Assembly: GCA_023079485.1 (NCBI GenBank)
Contig: CM041083.1
Span: forward strand, 150,740,552-150,804,551
Reading direction: 5' to 3'
Length of the DNA: 64,000 nucleotides
DNA from: Archilochus colubris
Taxonomy: Eukaryota; Chordata; Aves; Apodiformes; Trochilidae
Shown: piece by piece, positions 11,741 to 21,502 of the stretch
Numbering within the stretch: the first letter of the stretch is position 1
How the letters are laid out: each line of letters begins with the position of its first letter
Position numbers and translations under genes: made by a program
Notes under the pieces: model-generated
What the model was told of the DNA's origin: nothing
The model's input: the letters and a program-made list of their open reading frames with translations, nothing else
The model's database searches: none

Positions 11741-11802
11741 TCCTCCTGGGAGGAGGATGGATCCTTCTTATGGGATGAAGAGGAGTCCTCCTCCCAGGAG
11801 GA
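11741..11802. repeat. 17-bp inverted repeat at a CR1 junction
   Basis: TCCTCCTGGGAGGAGGA at 11741-11757 and its exact reverse complement at 11786-11802 flank a 28-nt spacer. Each half is nearly self-complementary. The right copy overlaps the first bases of the CR1 fragment, so the structure sits on the CR1 5' junction. Confidence 0.75.
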
Positions 11803-12372
11803 CCCTGGGAACTACCAATCTGTCAGCCTGGGAAGATGATGGAAAAGATCCTCCTAGGAGAAATGCTAATGCACATGGAGAGCTGTAAGGTGATCCAAGA
11901 CACCTAGCACAGCTTTATTAGGGGCAAATCCTGCCTGACCACACTAGGAACTTTCTACAATGGAGTGACTAAATCAGGCAACAAGGGAAAAACAGTGGAT
12001 GTCCTCTATCTGGACTTCTGCAAGTCTTTGACATGGTTCCCCACAATATCCCACTCACCAAGTTGGAGAGATACAGATTTGATGGGTGGACTGTTCAGTG
12101 AATAAGGAACTGGCTGAATTGTCATTTCCAGAAGGTAGAGGTCAATGCTTAAAGTCTAGATGGAGACCAGTGACAAGTGGTGTCCCTCAAGGGCCCATGC
12201 TGGGACCTGTATTGTTTCATATTTTTATCAATGATATAGACAGCAGGATCAAGTGCCCCATCAGCAAGTTTGCAGATGACACCAAGCTGAGTGGTGCTGT
12301 TGATAAACCAGAGGGATGGGAGGTCATCCAGAAGGACCGGAATAAACTTGAGAGGTGGGCAAAAGTACACCC
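11800..12372 (+). mobile_element. CR1 LINE fragment, reverse-transcriptase domain
   Basis: This is an internal piece of CR1 ORF2 in sense orientation, truncated at both ends. In order it shows the D-F (first aspartate) region at about 12010-12035, [13 protein letters not shown] at about 12178-12215, and the catalytic box F-A-D-D-T-K-L at about 12268-12290. The frame of the last part is open from 12086 to 12406. Small deletions and shifts break the upstream part, so it is not functional. It lacks a 3' UTR and the octamer tail. Confidence 0.92.
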
Positions 12373-13276
12373 TGAAGCTCTAACACTCAGACATCTAGTT
12401 AGGTGAAAATCCTTCATATGGTAGTTTTAAAGACTAATGAAATCACTGTACTTTTTAAGACAATCTGTACTCAAAACTTCATAATTTTAGCCTCAGTGGT
12501 TCTAATCCAGCAATGGATTAGCATAGATTTAGTAAAATGTAATCTTACAATAATGTTCTGGTTTGCAGATTGCTTAATTCCCTAACGATGGGGAGAGCAT
12601 CTCCAGCATCTCCAGCATCTCCAGAGATCCTGGTCCAAAGTCTGGTCCAACCAAGCATATGGTGAATAACATGGGTGTAGACAACTGTGAGAAACAAATA
12701 TCAAAGCTCAAACTGAAGTTCAACAGCTGAAAATTCTCAGTGAACAGGACATAAGTAGCTACCTGAACAATTTATTTTTTATGTTATTATTGTAGATATT
12801 GGCTCAAAATTGAGAGTCCCTATTTGCTAAGTTACTTACAAGTACATAGTGCTAAACAACTTTTGTCATAAGAAATTAAAATCTAAATAAAATCTTTTTA
12901 TGCAGTGTGTTTACAATGTAAACATCCAAAATGCACACACTGAGAACACCCACACGACCTACTGAACTAGTTTTAGATGGGAGGAGCTGTGAGAATATAA
13001 TTATGAAATATAATTTCAGAAAGTTGTTATGCAGATACGAGTGTGCCCAAAAGGTAATTTCAAAGTATTTACCAAGCACACAAAGCCTTATAGCCTTCTA
13101 CCTGCTACATGACTGGAATATAGATCTTATATTTTTTTAAAGCAGGGATTGTATCTTTATCTTGTCAATCTGCATATCAAATTGGATCACTTGATGACAT
13201 ATGGTCTGACTGCAAATATGGTTGCTTTAACATCTCTGAAGCAAGGAAGCAAAAAAGGAGAAAATATCCGTCACTA
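12373..13276. other. AT-rich non-coding sequence between two CR1 pieces
   Basis: Apart from the GCATCTCCA triplication at 12597-12623, nothing is recognised. Confidence 0.55.
12597..12623 (+). repeat. 9-bp tandem triplication
   Basis: GCATCTCCA occurs three times without interruption. A degenerate CTGGTCCAA pair follows at about 12630-12655. Confidence 0.9.
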
Positions 13277-14243
13277 GTGAGGTGCCATAGTGCTCCATCC
13301 TTGGCACAGTCCTCTTCAACATCTTTATCAATGGCTTGGACACAGGACTGGAAGGAATTTTAAGCAAGTTTGCAGATGATACAAACTTGGGAGGAATATC
13401 TGACTCCCCCAAGAGCAGGCAGGCCCTGCAGAGAGACCTCACCAGGCTATAGAGATGGGCAATCACCAACCACATGAAGTTTAACAAGGGCAAGTGCCAA
13501 ATTCTGCACCTAGAATGGGGCAACCCCAGTGGCACGTACAGACTGGGGAATGAGTGGCTGGAGAGCAGGGAGGCAGAGAGGGACCTGGGGGTCCTGGCTG
13601 ATGGCAAACTGAACATGAGCCAGCAGTGTGTCCTGGCAGCCAGAAGGGACAACTCTGTCATGGGGTGCATTAAGCACAGCATCACGAGCCCATCAAAGGA
13701 GGTGATTGTCCCATTCTGTACTGGTACTGCCTCACCTTGAGTAGTGTGTGCAGTTTTGGGCACCACGATACAGAAAAGACACCAAGCTTTTGAAGAATAT
13801 CCAAAGGAGAGCAACAAGGATGGTGAAGGGTCTGGAAAGTATGAGGAGTGGCTGAGGTCACTTGGATTATTCAGTCTGGAGAAAAGGAGGCTGAGGCGGG
13901 ACCTCATTGCAGTCTATGGCTTCCTCATGAGGGGAAGAGATGGGACTGTCACTGATTTCTTCACTCCTGTGGCCAAAGACAGGACTTGGGGAAATGGTAG
14001 GAAGTTGAATCAGGGAAGGCTTAGGTTAGATATTAGGAAAAGGTTTTTCAGCCAGTGTGGTTGAGCAATGGAACAAGGTCCCCAGGGAAGTGGCTACAGC
14101 ACCAAGGCTGCCTGAGCTCAACTGTTTGGATGATGCTCTCAGGTGCATGGTGTGATCCTGGGGGTGCCCTACATGGGGACAGGAGTTGGATTTGGTGATC
14201 CTGATGGGTCCCTTCCAACTCAGCATATTCTATGATTCTATGA
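13277..14243 (+). mobile_element. CR1 LINE, 5'-truncated, RT thumb to 3' end
   Basis: This is the longest CR1 piece in the window, in sense orientation. It begins at the palm motif ([13 protein letters not shown]), includes F-A-D-D-T at about 13366-13381, and runs through the C-terminal region of ORF2 to the 3' UTR and the ATTCTATG tail near 14227-14243. Two blocks are still open (13474-13740 and 13744-14064), separated by a stop and frame changes. Its 3' end differs from that of the 4.6-kb and 60-kb copies, so it is another subfamily. It overlaps the domain present in the 11800-12372 piece, so the two are separate insertions. Confidence 0.95.
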
Positions 14244-14999
14244 TACAGTAATCACCAAACGTCACCAATATTTATCCTAAGTCCTATTTTGTGAACTGGT
14301 GGTGTCATGAGAAAACTTCTGACTGCTGTTACTGTCTGTCCTCAGGCATAATTCCATCGCTAATTATTTTTCTTATTATCAATATTTGCAATTAAAATCT
14401 TTGTAATTAGAGCAGCACCACCATGTTTTTATAAAACAATTTGCATTAGTTAATTTCTCATTATGTCATTTATTATCTCTCCTTTCCCACCCTCCCATGA
14501 ATCACAGTGAAAGGATCTCAGAATGTCTTTTCAGAAAAGATTAACTGGTTCTTCACTTCAAACCAGCTAAGAACCACTGGCCACAAACCATCCAGAACAG
14601 CTTGGTTCTGCCTCTGTGTGAATATAACACTAGTGAAAACATACCAAACCTACTCTTCAACAGTGTGACCCACCACTACTTTTCCTTTTTTTTGGTCAAG
14701 ATATGGCAAAAATCAGGTTTCACAAATGCAAAAGCACTATTGCAGTTAGAGCTAGGATAACTCTAGATAAACAGGAACAAATTAATCTTGCCAAGAGATT
14801 AATAGGAATCACATGGAAAAAAATATTCCACAGATAGGACTGCAGACATATCATTTGTAATAAGCTACAAAAAGATAAGGGAACAGCTTGTGAAGATCAT
14901 CTTAAGCTATACGTTTGGATCTGGATCCAACTTTATAAAAGAACATGGACATTTGTCCTTAAAGGTTCAGATCAAATAAAGGAGGAATGTATACAGAAC

Positions 15000-15650
15000 A
15001 CATTCATATTCAGCTGGTGTTGAAGTGCCATGACATGTGCTGGCTATTAATATGGTGGCATGACCCCCAGAAGCTATCTCTGGAAATCTTCCTGTTGTGC
15101 TCCCGAGTCCACAAGGACACATATGATTTTCCTGCATCCTGTTGATGCCATCTGTTGAGTGCAAAGGTCCCCAGCATTGTAGCTGCCCGTGCCATCTGCT
15201 TTGCACTCCTAACCTGTTTCTTGTGATGTGCTGGGAGGGAGGATAGCAGGCTAGCATGCTGAGCTTTACTGCAGGAGTATTTCTTTGCTTCTTCATTCAA
15301 TATGCTGTCCCACCTCTGTTATATAAATTGCCTCAGATGGCTGCAGTCAGCAGGTACATCCCAGCAGTGACCATCAGGCAATTCAGAGTAATTGTCTTAG
15401 GACAACTCATCACTCCTGGGATTTACTATGTGTTGAACTGGTGTTAGCTATTGAAATTGGTGTATTTGAGAAAGGAGACCATGTACTGACTCAGGCACTG
15501 TGTATTTCATGCAGTGTTGGGGAGTGACCTTACTTTGTTTTTCATATGCTGGACTTGCCCTGGCTAAACATGAAGTAACCTTTTTGCAAAATGACACCAT
15601 AGATGTAGCTTTTCTCTTCTGTGCCTTATCCAGCATCTAAATTACACTCA
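15000..15650. other. GC-richer block, possible decayed unknown element
   Basis: About 650 bp that are less AT-rich than the surroundings. The minus strand carries overlapping open frames (15010-15300, 96 codons; 14967-15296, 109 codons; 15448-15636), and the product of the first is rich in Lys, Arg, His and Ser. No family was recognised and no terminal repeats were found. It could be a decayed transposon or retrocopy coding on the minus strand, or just composition. Confidence 0.25.
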
Positions 15651-16738
15651 GGTTTTGCTGAAAGTTTTTTATACTTCTTGACGTGTATTTATTTCAGCTG
15701 GATTCATAAAAGTCCATCAAGGTTCCTCATGCATCTCAGGTGGAAACCACTCCTTGCAGCTCTCTTCAGACTTGCATATATTTTATTGCAAAGCTGAACA
15801 TTTTTCCAGTACACTACTACTGAAAATTAGTTGCTCTTCATAATTATTTTACACAGTTATCTTGTTTGATGATAAAAATTTATCTGCCACATATACTGTC
15901 AGTTTTATTACATTTAGCAATAATGTACCATCTGATGACTCTCAGCAACGACCTACCAGATTTCTGACTACAATACATTGGGTTTCTGGTCATGTAGGTA
16001 CGTAAAATGTAGCGACTATCTGCACCCAAAGTAACTCCAGATTCTATGTGCCTCAAATCAGACACAACCTGACCACTTTGAATTCAGTGTAGATACAATA
16101 ACAAGCCACATGGAAACTATCCTCATTTGGAGCTTACAGGCAAGAGCTGATCTGTGCATTTACAGTATAGACCAGATTGGCAGCACATGTACAGATGGTT
16201 TTATGGACACTTTGGATTCCTACCATTTTCTTCATTAGACTATTGGCAGGTATGAACGCTTCTTATTACAGGAAAATACAGAACATACTGTCACATAAAC
16301 CTCCCCTGGCTCCAGCTGCAAAAGATATTGAGGAAGATATTTCTAGGGCAATCTGATATTGCAGTACTAAAAAGGAAACCTGGTTATAAAACTGCCTATT
16401 TCATGCTGTGCATATTAACTATTTACTAATTCTTCAACTTTAGTTTTCTAAAAGTCATGCCTTGACTAAAAGCATTATTTTAGCTGTCTCCTTGCAGAAA
16501 ATAAAGAACAGGAGCAGGTACTTCCAGAGGATGCCATCTCACCAGTCTAACAAATAGTATCTCCACTATCTCCACCTGACATTTACTATCTCCATTTACT
16601 ATAAGGACATCTCAGGTGGCCACCTCTAGATTAGATACTCAGGTTTTAGATGGCTGAAGACATTTAAGGAGGTGAATCCTTCTCTAGATAGTGCTAGCCT
16701 TTGTTCAGTTCTGAGAATAGAGAACTAGAATCCGCCAT

Positions 16739-16763
16739 AAAAAAAAAAAAAAAAAAAAAAAAA
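16739..16763 (+). repeat. Uninterrupted 25-A tract
   Basis: A homopolymer of 25 A. The 250 bp upstream are not a recognised SINE or retrocopy, and no short direct repeat was found that would mark a retroposed 3' end. Confidence 0.9.
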
Positions 16764-19700
16764 GAGTGAGATAAAGGGCAGAGCTCCTCCTCTTGGGGTA
16801 TTTATAGTCTCAGTTCCTTGTCTGGAGCAGATATCCTATCAGAGGATGATAGACACCATCTCAAAGCTAAGGTTCACTTTCATAAATGCTGTGCAGCTGC
16901 AGTGCCTATGCCGTGTGCTTTTTCACAGAATTAGTCTGAGTTCCTTCTTACAAGGTTTCTAGGAAATATACTGTGACTAACCTGTGAGGTTAATCAACTT
17001 TTCCCATGATATCTAAAAACTATCATATTTTATTTATATGTTCTGGAGATGGAATGACATTAGACATTTTCCTGGCTTGTTGCCTTGATTAAAAAAATCC
17101 TCATATGAAATGTAAACTAATACTTGCTGACCATTGCAAAACAGCTTTTCCTTCTGGTTTTACTAATAGCAAGCATACCTTTGTATCAGCTGGAAATTAG
17201 GTAGACAACTTTGTGCGTTTATTTCCAAAATGTCTGCAAAAGGTCTGTGCCATATTTTCTTCAAGGAGAACCCCATGGGAAAGTTTACACATTCAGTATA
17301 AAGTAAACAAACTGCAAAGATATGAGCAGGTTTTATTTTTTTCCCTGTAAGACATTTCAAAGACAGTAAAAATGCCTTCATTTTGATCAAGCTTTTACTT
17401 GTCACTCAAGGGCTTTTTGATTGAACAGGTCAAACTCTTGTTGAGAAAAAAATGAATTTCAGGCTTTTTATAAAATCCCCCAGCTTCAAATGAAAAAGCT
17501 TTCTTCAATACATACAAAACCCAAACCAGTCCTCTAAACTATTGGAAAATATATGCAATTTCCATAGCTAATCCAAGAAGACTGATGGCTGACAATCTTT
17601 TAGAGAGGTCATAATCCAGTTTATATTAGAGATTTGTTTGGTGGAGGCTAAGAAATGCTCTGCCTTTCAAAGGATCCATTACCTTCACATTCACTTATTT
17701 TTTTATTATTTTTTTTTCTGATTTGTGAGTCTGGAGGGACTCACAGCTTTTCTCTCCCAGATGGCTGTAGCTCAAAAATCTTTCAGAACCTGCCTGTGCC
17801 ATATCCTTGGTGCTGGGTTCAAATCAGTGATCTCTGCAGTAGGCAATGGCAGTATGAAATGGTAAGAAGTTTCAACCTTTCCTTTTAGTTTTGCTCCTTT
17901 TGTATCCAATTCTTTGGGAAGCATTGCTCACTTGGATGTGAATAGATGAGCACATTTAAAGCCAGATGCCAGACATCTGTGCCTGTGCAATCCACCTGTC
18001 TCTGCTGCAAAGTAAGGATAAAGGGAAAAACTACCAGATCTAGAAGGTTTTGAGTTGGAAATGCAACCCCTGATGAAAATTACTAATTGAGTCGCCCGTT
18101 TCTCTGTCTCCAAGAGATCTCCTGGTACACTAAAAAATCTTACGTAGTTGTCATGAGAAAGTAACGTTGCAAAAACTTGCAAGCAAGAGAAGGACTCGTT
18201 GTTCTCTGTGCACTTGCAGAAGAGAAACTGCAAGTTCTTCTTTGGCAGAATTGAAGGTGTAGAAAGCAAATATCCAGTTCTGGTCTCCTGGTTTTGTGTT
18301 CTGGGAAAGGGCATAATCAGATCTGTAAATCTGTTTGCAAATACTGACCAATGGGGAGGCAACTGACTGCATATGGAATCTTGAAAATCGCACTATATCA
18401 GCTTTCAAAGACCTAGTGATATGTACACGTACTTGGTAGAAAGGGAATGATGCAGACATTAGTGCAGGCTGTGTCCAGCTCAGACAGTAGCACAAGGGAG
18501 TCAGGTTGAAACCAGAAACTAGATTATCCTTATTTCACACAGGTAAATAATCTTCTTGACTGGAGGAAAAAAAAAAGTCAATAAGTGCAGCTCAGGGATG
18601 TGGTTTGGAGCAAATGAGTAAAAAGAGCTGGGCAGGGAGAGAGGTGAAGACAGGAGCACCTTCTGTGATAATCCCCTCAGGAAATGAAATGATACTGAAG
18701 GAGTGGTAAATAGCTTGTACTAGTGGAGTTACCCTGTGATGGGATACAAATCAAGTGATTTCTCACAGCAAAGAGATGGTGAGGGGGAACTTCATTCTGG
18801 GGCAAATGTCGTCCCATTACACTCCAGAAGCAGTGCAGTGATATGCTGTGCCTCTCCCTTTGGCTGAACAAATGTCTCTTATTGCCAGACTTGAGTCAGA
18901 AAATGCTCACAAATCAGTAAGAACAGAGGTGAATGAGTTGAGATGTGAGATAGTTTCCAGGTCTAATTCCTTTCAATAAGATGGGAGAGAAAAGGAAAAG
19001 AAGAAATGCTGCCTGGACATCTCCTCAGGGAAAGCAGCATCTCACTCTGCTGTGGAGGTAGAGGAGATAGAGTTGAAACAGGAAAGCTCGTAAAAGCTGG
19101 AAATTTGTACTGTTTTGTGAGACCCAGAGTGAGACAAAAACAGTCAAAACAATTATGGTGCCAGACCCACTGCCATTTGGAGTGTGAACATCTTTGCTGT
19201 TGCTTGTAATGAGATAGCAAATGAAACCAGCAGTGTCTATAAAGCCAGTGTATTGCTGTTAAAGGTGATACTCAGAAACTTGGTCCACTTGCATTTACAC
19301 GCCTCCCTGTGTTGTTGCTAATACCCAAGCCACAAATGCTCATTGTTTTGCTTTTTTTTTTTTTTTTAATTTTCAATGACTTAAAAAACACAGGCAAGCC
19401 AAAGCAATCGTTTAGTTTATTATTTGGCAAAGGTACGCTGGTCACTCAAGTCCTCTCTAAGCATCAGCCTTGTCAGTATGTATGTTACTTTTGAGAAAGA
19501 AGACTGGATGCAAGCTATCAAAAATGCACCACCATAGATCTTTGGAGAAAACAGATGTGGGAAGCCTTAGTTTTCTTAAATGCCCATCTAAACAACCACA
19601 GATAACAGAGAAGACAGAGCATGTAAATGCTTTCCTTGGTCAGGTATGACAGTTATACCTTTTATGCTGAATTCAGCAGCTCTTCCTGCCTTTTTGCATC

Positions 19701-20052
19701 CTTTCACCTGCCATAGTTCATTAAATGTGTACCCCTACCACACACACGCTGTTTTCTTCAGCAGAAAAATGTGATGTGCAAAGCCAGGCTCCAGGATGAG
19801 AGCAGCTTACGACTGACTAAAATCAAAACCACAAACTGCTGCTGCATTGATTTAGTATGTATGCAGATATTTACCCATCCACTACATGTATGCTAATTAT
19901 TTTAAAATGCTCACCTTGTTTTTCTTTATTAATCCATGTCATACTTATTTTACAACACATTTTACTTCAAAAAGAAATCACAGCTGAAATATATAAAAGA
20001 AAATATATGTTTGTCATACGACACATGTATAAGGGAGCCTGATAAAGCTCTA

Positions 20053-20173
20053 ATCATAGACTCACAGAAGGTTTTCCTTGGGAAGGGACCTTAAAGATCA
20101 TCTAGTTCCAACCTCCCTGCCGTGGCCAGGACACCTCCCACTTGACTATGTTGCTATGTTGCTCCAAGCCCAG
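20053..20173 (-). mobile_element. CR1 LINE 3' end fragment (antisense)
   Basis: Antisense copy of the last 120 bp or so of a CR1. It carries a decayed octamer tail (ATCATAGACTCACAGAA) and then the antisense of the conserved 3' region (GGGAAGGGACCTTAAAGATC, ACCTCCCTGCC, ACACCTCCCACT). It is truncated just before the small hairpin at 20174. Confidence 0.9.
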
Positions 20174-20199
20174 CTTCTGTCTGTGAAACCAGACAGAAG
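20174..20199. repeat. Perfect 10-bp inverted repeat, 6-nt loop
   Basis: CTTCTGTCTG and CAGACAGAAG flank TGAAAC. It lies between the truncated CR1 and the GTTGTT duplication of the palindromic LTR element, 8 bp before the duplication. Confidence 0.85.
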
Positions 20200-20207
20200 G
20201 CAGAAGA

Positions 20208-20213
20208 GTTGTT
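20208..20213 (+). repeat. Target-site duplication, left copy (GTTGTT)
   Basis: This 6-bp direct repeat is identical to 20809-20814 and directly abuts the TG and CA ends of the palindromic element. A 6-bp duplication with TG...CA ends is the signature of integrase of alpha- or betaretrovirus-like (ERVK-class) elements. Confidence 0.85.
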
Positions 20214-20463
20214 TGTAGTGAAATGAGGCAACTAAGTGCCACTAATTGCCAGGGAGTGGGCATGAGCTTGTGTTAAGCCCACCTGTGCCTGATTAAGGCA
20301 GGCCCTAACTGTGCATGAGCAGGATTAGGGGGCCAATAAAAGGTAAGGCCTGAACTCACAAGCTCAGCTCATGCTGGAACTCACAATCTTGGCATGCTTG
20401 GCTTTAACTGCTTCTCTCAGCAGTGCACTACCTTCATTGCTCCACTAGAGCTCATCGCTGTCA
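20214..20463 (+). repeat. Left LTR-like arm (plus orientation)
   Basis: About 250 bp running from TGTAGTG to GCTGTCA, as expected for an LTR bounded by TG and CA. CAATAAAAGG at 20334-20343 can serve as a TATA box, and its AATAAA as a polyadenylation signal; several retroviral LTRs combine the two. By this reading U3 is about 150 bp and R plus U5 about 100 bp. The family is not known to me. Confidence 0.7.
20336..20343 (+). promoter_or_regulatory. TATA-like box of the left LTR
   Basis: ATAAAAGG lies 122 bp from the outer end and points toward the tRNA-like centre. Its mirror copy in the right arm points the opposite way, so the two predicted promoters converge. Confidence 0.45.
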
Positions 20464-20467
20464 GGGT

Positions 20468-20555
20468 GAGGCTTGAGTGGCGCAGCTGGCTAGCACGCAG
20501 TAACAGACAAACCCGAGCAATTCTGAGGCCACGGGTTCGAGATTCAGAAGCCTCA
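20468..20555 (+). tRNA. tRNA-like sequence between inverted LTRs (abnormal)
   Basis: A perfect 7-bp acceptor stem is formed by GAGGCTT at 20468-20474 and AAGCCTC at 20548-20554, followed by a discriminator A. An A box matching the Pol III consensus starts at 20478 (TGGCGCAGCTGG), and a B-box-like GGTTCGAGATT at 20534-20544 has one mismatch. An anticodon-like stem pairs CAGTA with TTCTG (4 of 5). From memory, the D-arm block resembles tRNA-Ile(UAU)-type tRNAs. Faults: three extra bases after the acceptor, an 18-nt anticodon loop with no clear anticodon, and a poor T stem. It is unlikely to be a working tRNA. It may be a copied primer tRNA or pre-tRNA, or a tRNA-derived sequence. Confidence 0.5.
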
Positions 20556-20558
20556 CTC
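20544..20558 (-). other. Primer-binding-site position of the right LTR
   Basis: Read on the minus strand, the right LTR ends in GCTGTCA. It is followed directly by GAGT (GGGT in the left arm; TGGT would be expected for CCA plus the discriminator) and then GAGGCTT, the complement of the tRNA-like 3' acceptor strand. This is where a retroviral primer-binding site lies. The first three bases differ from the canonical TGG. Confidence 0.5.
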
Positions 20559-20808
20559 TGACAGCAATGAGCTCTAGTGGAGCAATGAAGGTAGTGCACT
20601 GCTGAGAGAAGCAGTTAAAGCCAAGCATGCCAAGATTGTGAGTTCCAGCATGAGCTGAGCTTGTGAGTTCAGGCCTTACCTTTTATTGGCCCCCTAATCC
20701 TGCTCATGCACAGTTAGGGCCTGCCTTAATCAGGCACAGGTGGGCTTAACACAAGCTCATGCCCACTCCCTGGCAATTAGTGGCACTTAGTTGCCTCATT
20801 TCACTACA
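20559..20808 (-). repeat. Right LTR-like arm (minus orientation)
   Basis: Inverted copy of the 250-bp LTR-like arm, with TG...CA ends on the minus strand and the mirror TATA-like box at 20679-20686. It is probably the LTR from which reverse transcription read into the tRNA, since the tRNA 3' end abuts its U5 end. Confidence 0.7.
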
Positions 20809-20814
20809 GTTGTT
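20809..20814 (+). repeat. Target-site duplication, right copy (GTTGTT)
   Basis: Matches 20208-20213 exactly and directly follows the terminal CA of the palindromic element. Confidence 0.85.
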
Positions 20815-21468
20815 CATATCTTTCAATAGCTCCTTAATTTGGCAAGGATATTTTATAATTTTTGCTTTTCAAATTTCATTTCATTGTCATTACCTCTCTT
20901 TGAGTTCATCTTCACAATGTTGAGATAACAGCATCTCAAGTGACAATGAACCAAACCAAAATGAATCAGCCAGTCAAGTATGCCAGCATTCTTGTCCCAG
21001 ACAACTAAGACTAACCTGAGTGAATAGTTTTGTAAGTAATTTCAGTTTTCACCCAGAAGAAAAAGTTTCCTTAAGGACCCTGTGGTTATACTTACAATAT
21101 TTGGGTCTGCTCATTTCTGTGGGGAAGCTGATCATCTCTCTGTGAGCAGAGTTCTTAGGTGAGAAGTGTTCAAAGCTTTTAGAGCTTGGGCCTGGATCTA
21201 CCTCACACAAAGCTGGGTACCTAACTAAGAGCAACATTTTCTTGGTCTGCCTGGATATAAAAGGGAGAGGGAAGCAGCTCATACCTTGAGGTAGTGATAT
21301 GGAAACCCTTCTACCCTGACAGAGAGTGCTGGGGTCTATGCTTAGGGAAAATCTGTCCTCTAGGTGGGGATTTTTTAATGTTGCACAAGTAAGACAAGTA
21401 GATTACTTGAGTGCTTCATGAGGAAAATTTAGAAACAAATTGTGGGTACATAATAAAATAACATTGAA

Positions 21469-21502
21469 TTAGTATGTTCATTTCATTAGTATGTTCATTT
21501 CA
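21469..21502 (+). repeat. 17-bp perfect tandem duplication
   Basis: TTAGTATGTTCATTTCA occurs twice, head to tail, without mismatch. Confidence 0.95.

Larger units (their letters stand above)
8036..11799. other. AT-rich non-coding sequence with simple repeats
   Basis: No gene is recognised apart from the weak exon candidate at 9345-9377. It holds the TA repeat at 10319-10345, a palindrome at 10666-10689, the GTTT/GTTA repeat at 11057-11110 and the inverted repeat at 11741-11802. Confidence 0.5.
14244..20052. other. Non-coding sequence, no recognised family
   Basis: About 5.8 kb without a confident gene. It contains a GC-richer block at about 15000-15650, the 25-A tract at 16739-16763, and poly-T runs near 17697 and 19351. 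Open frames of up to 144 codons on the minus strand (17928-18362) have no recognisable domain. Confidence 0.5.
20214..20808. mobile_element. Palindromic LTR - tRNA-like - inverted LTR element
   Basis: This is a 595-bp integrated unit. The left arm 20214-20474 and the right arm 20548-20808 are exact reverse complements at 259 of 261 positions, with no gaps. The two differences lie near the inner ends: C at 20456 and G at 20465 of the left arm are not matched in the right arm. Outer ends are TGTAGTG and CACTACA, flanked by GTTGTT on both sides. The arms behave as two LTRs with U3 outside and U5 inside, and a tRNA-like segment in the middle. There is no gag, pol or env. Normal proviruses have direct LTRs, so this inverted form is abnormal. 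The high arm identity means either recent origin or arm-to-arm gene conversion. Confidence 0.85.

Noticed and set aside
13227..13907. 226-codon open frame on the minus strand, the longest in the window
   Set aside because: Entirely antisense to the CR1 at 13277-14243, whose sense strand carries the reverse-transcriptase motifs.
11800..14243. One long CR1 split by an insertion
   Set aside because: Both pieces contain the F-A-D-D-T region, so they overlap in the element and must be two separate insertions.
17928..18362. 144-codon minus-strand open frame, with an overlapping 114-codon frame
   Set aside because: No domain, no splice or start context, ordinary composition. Overlapping frames of similar length on the same strand argue for chance.
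20468..20555. A functional tRNA gene
   Set aside because: The acceptor stem and A box are good, but the T stem pairs poorly, the anticodon loop is 18 nt with no clear anticodon, and there are three extra bases after the acceptor stem.
20214..20808. DNA transposon or MITE with long terminal inverted repeats
   Set aside because: Not excluded, but TG...CA ends, a 6-bp duplication, an inward TATA/AATAAA box and a tRNA complement directly after the inner CA fit a retroviral LTR better.
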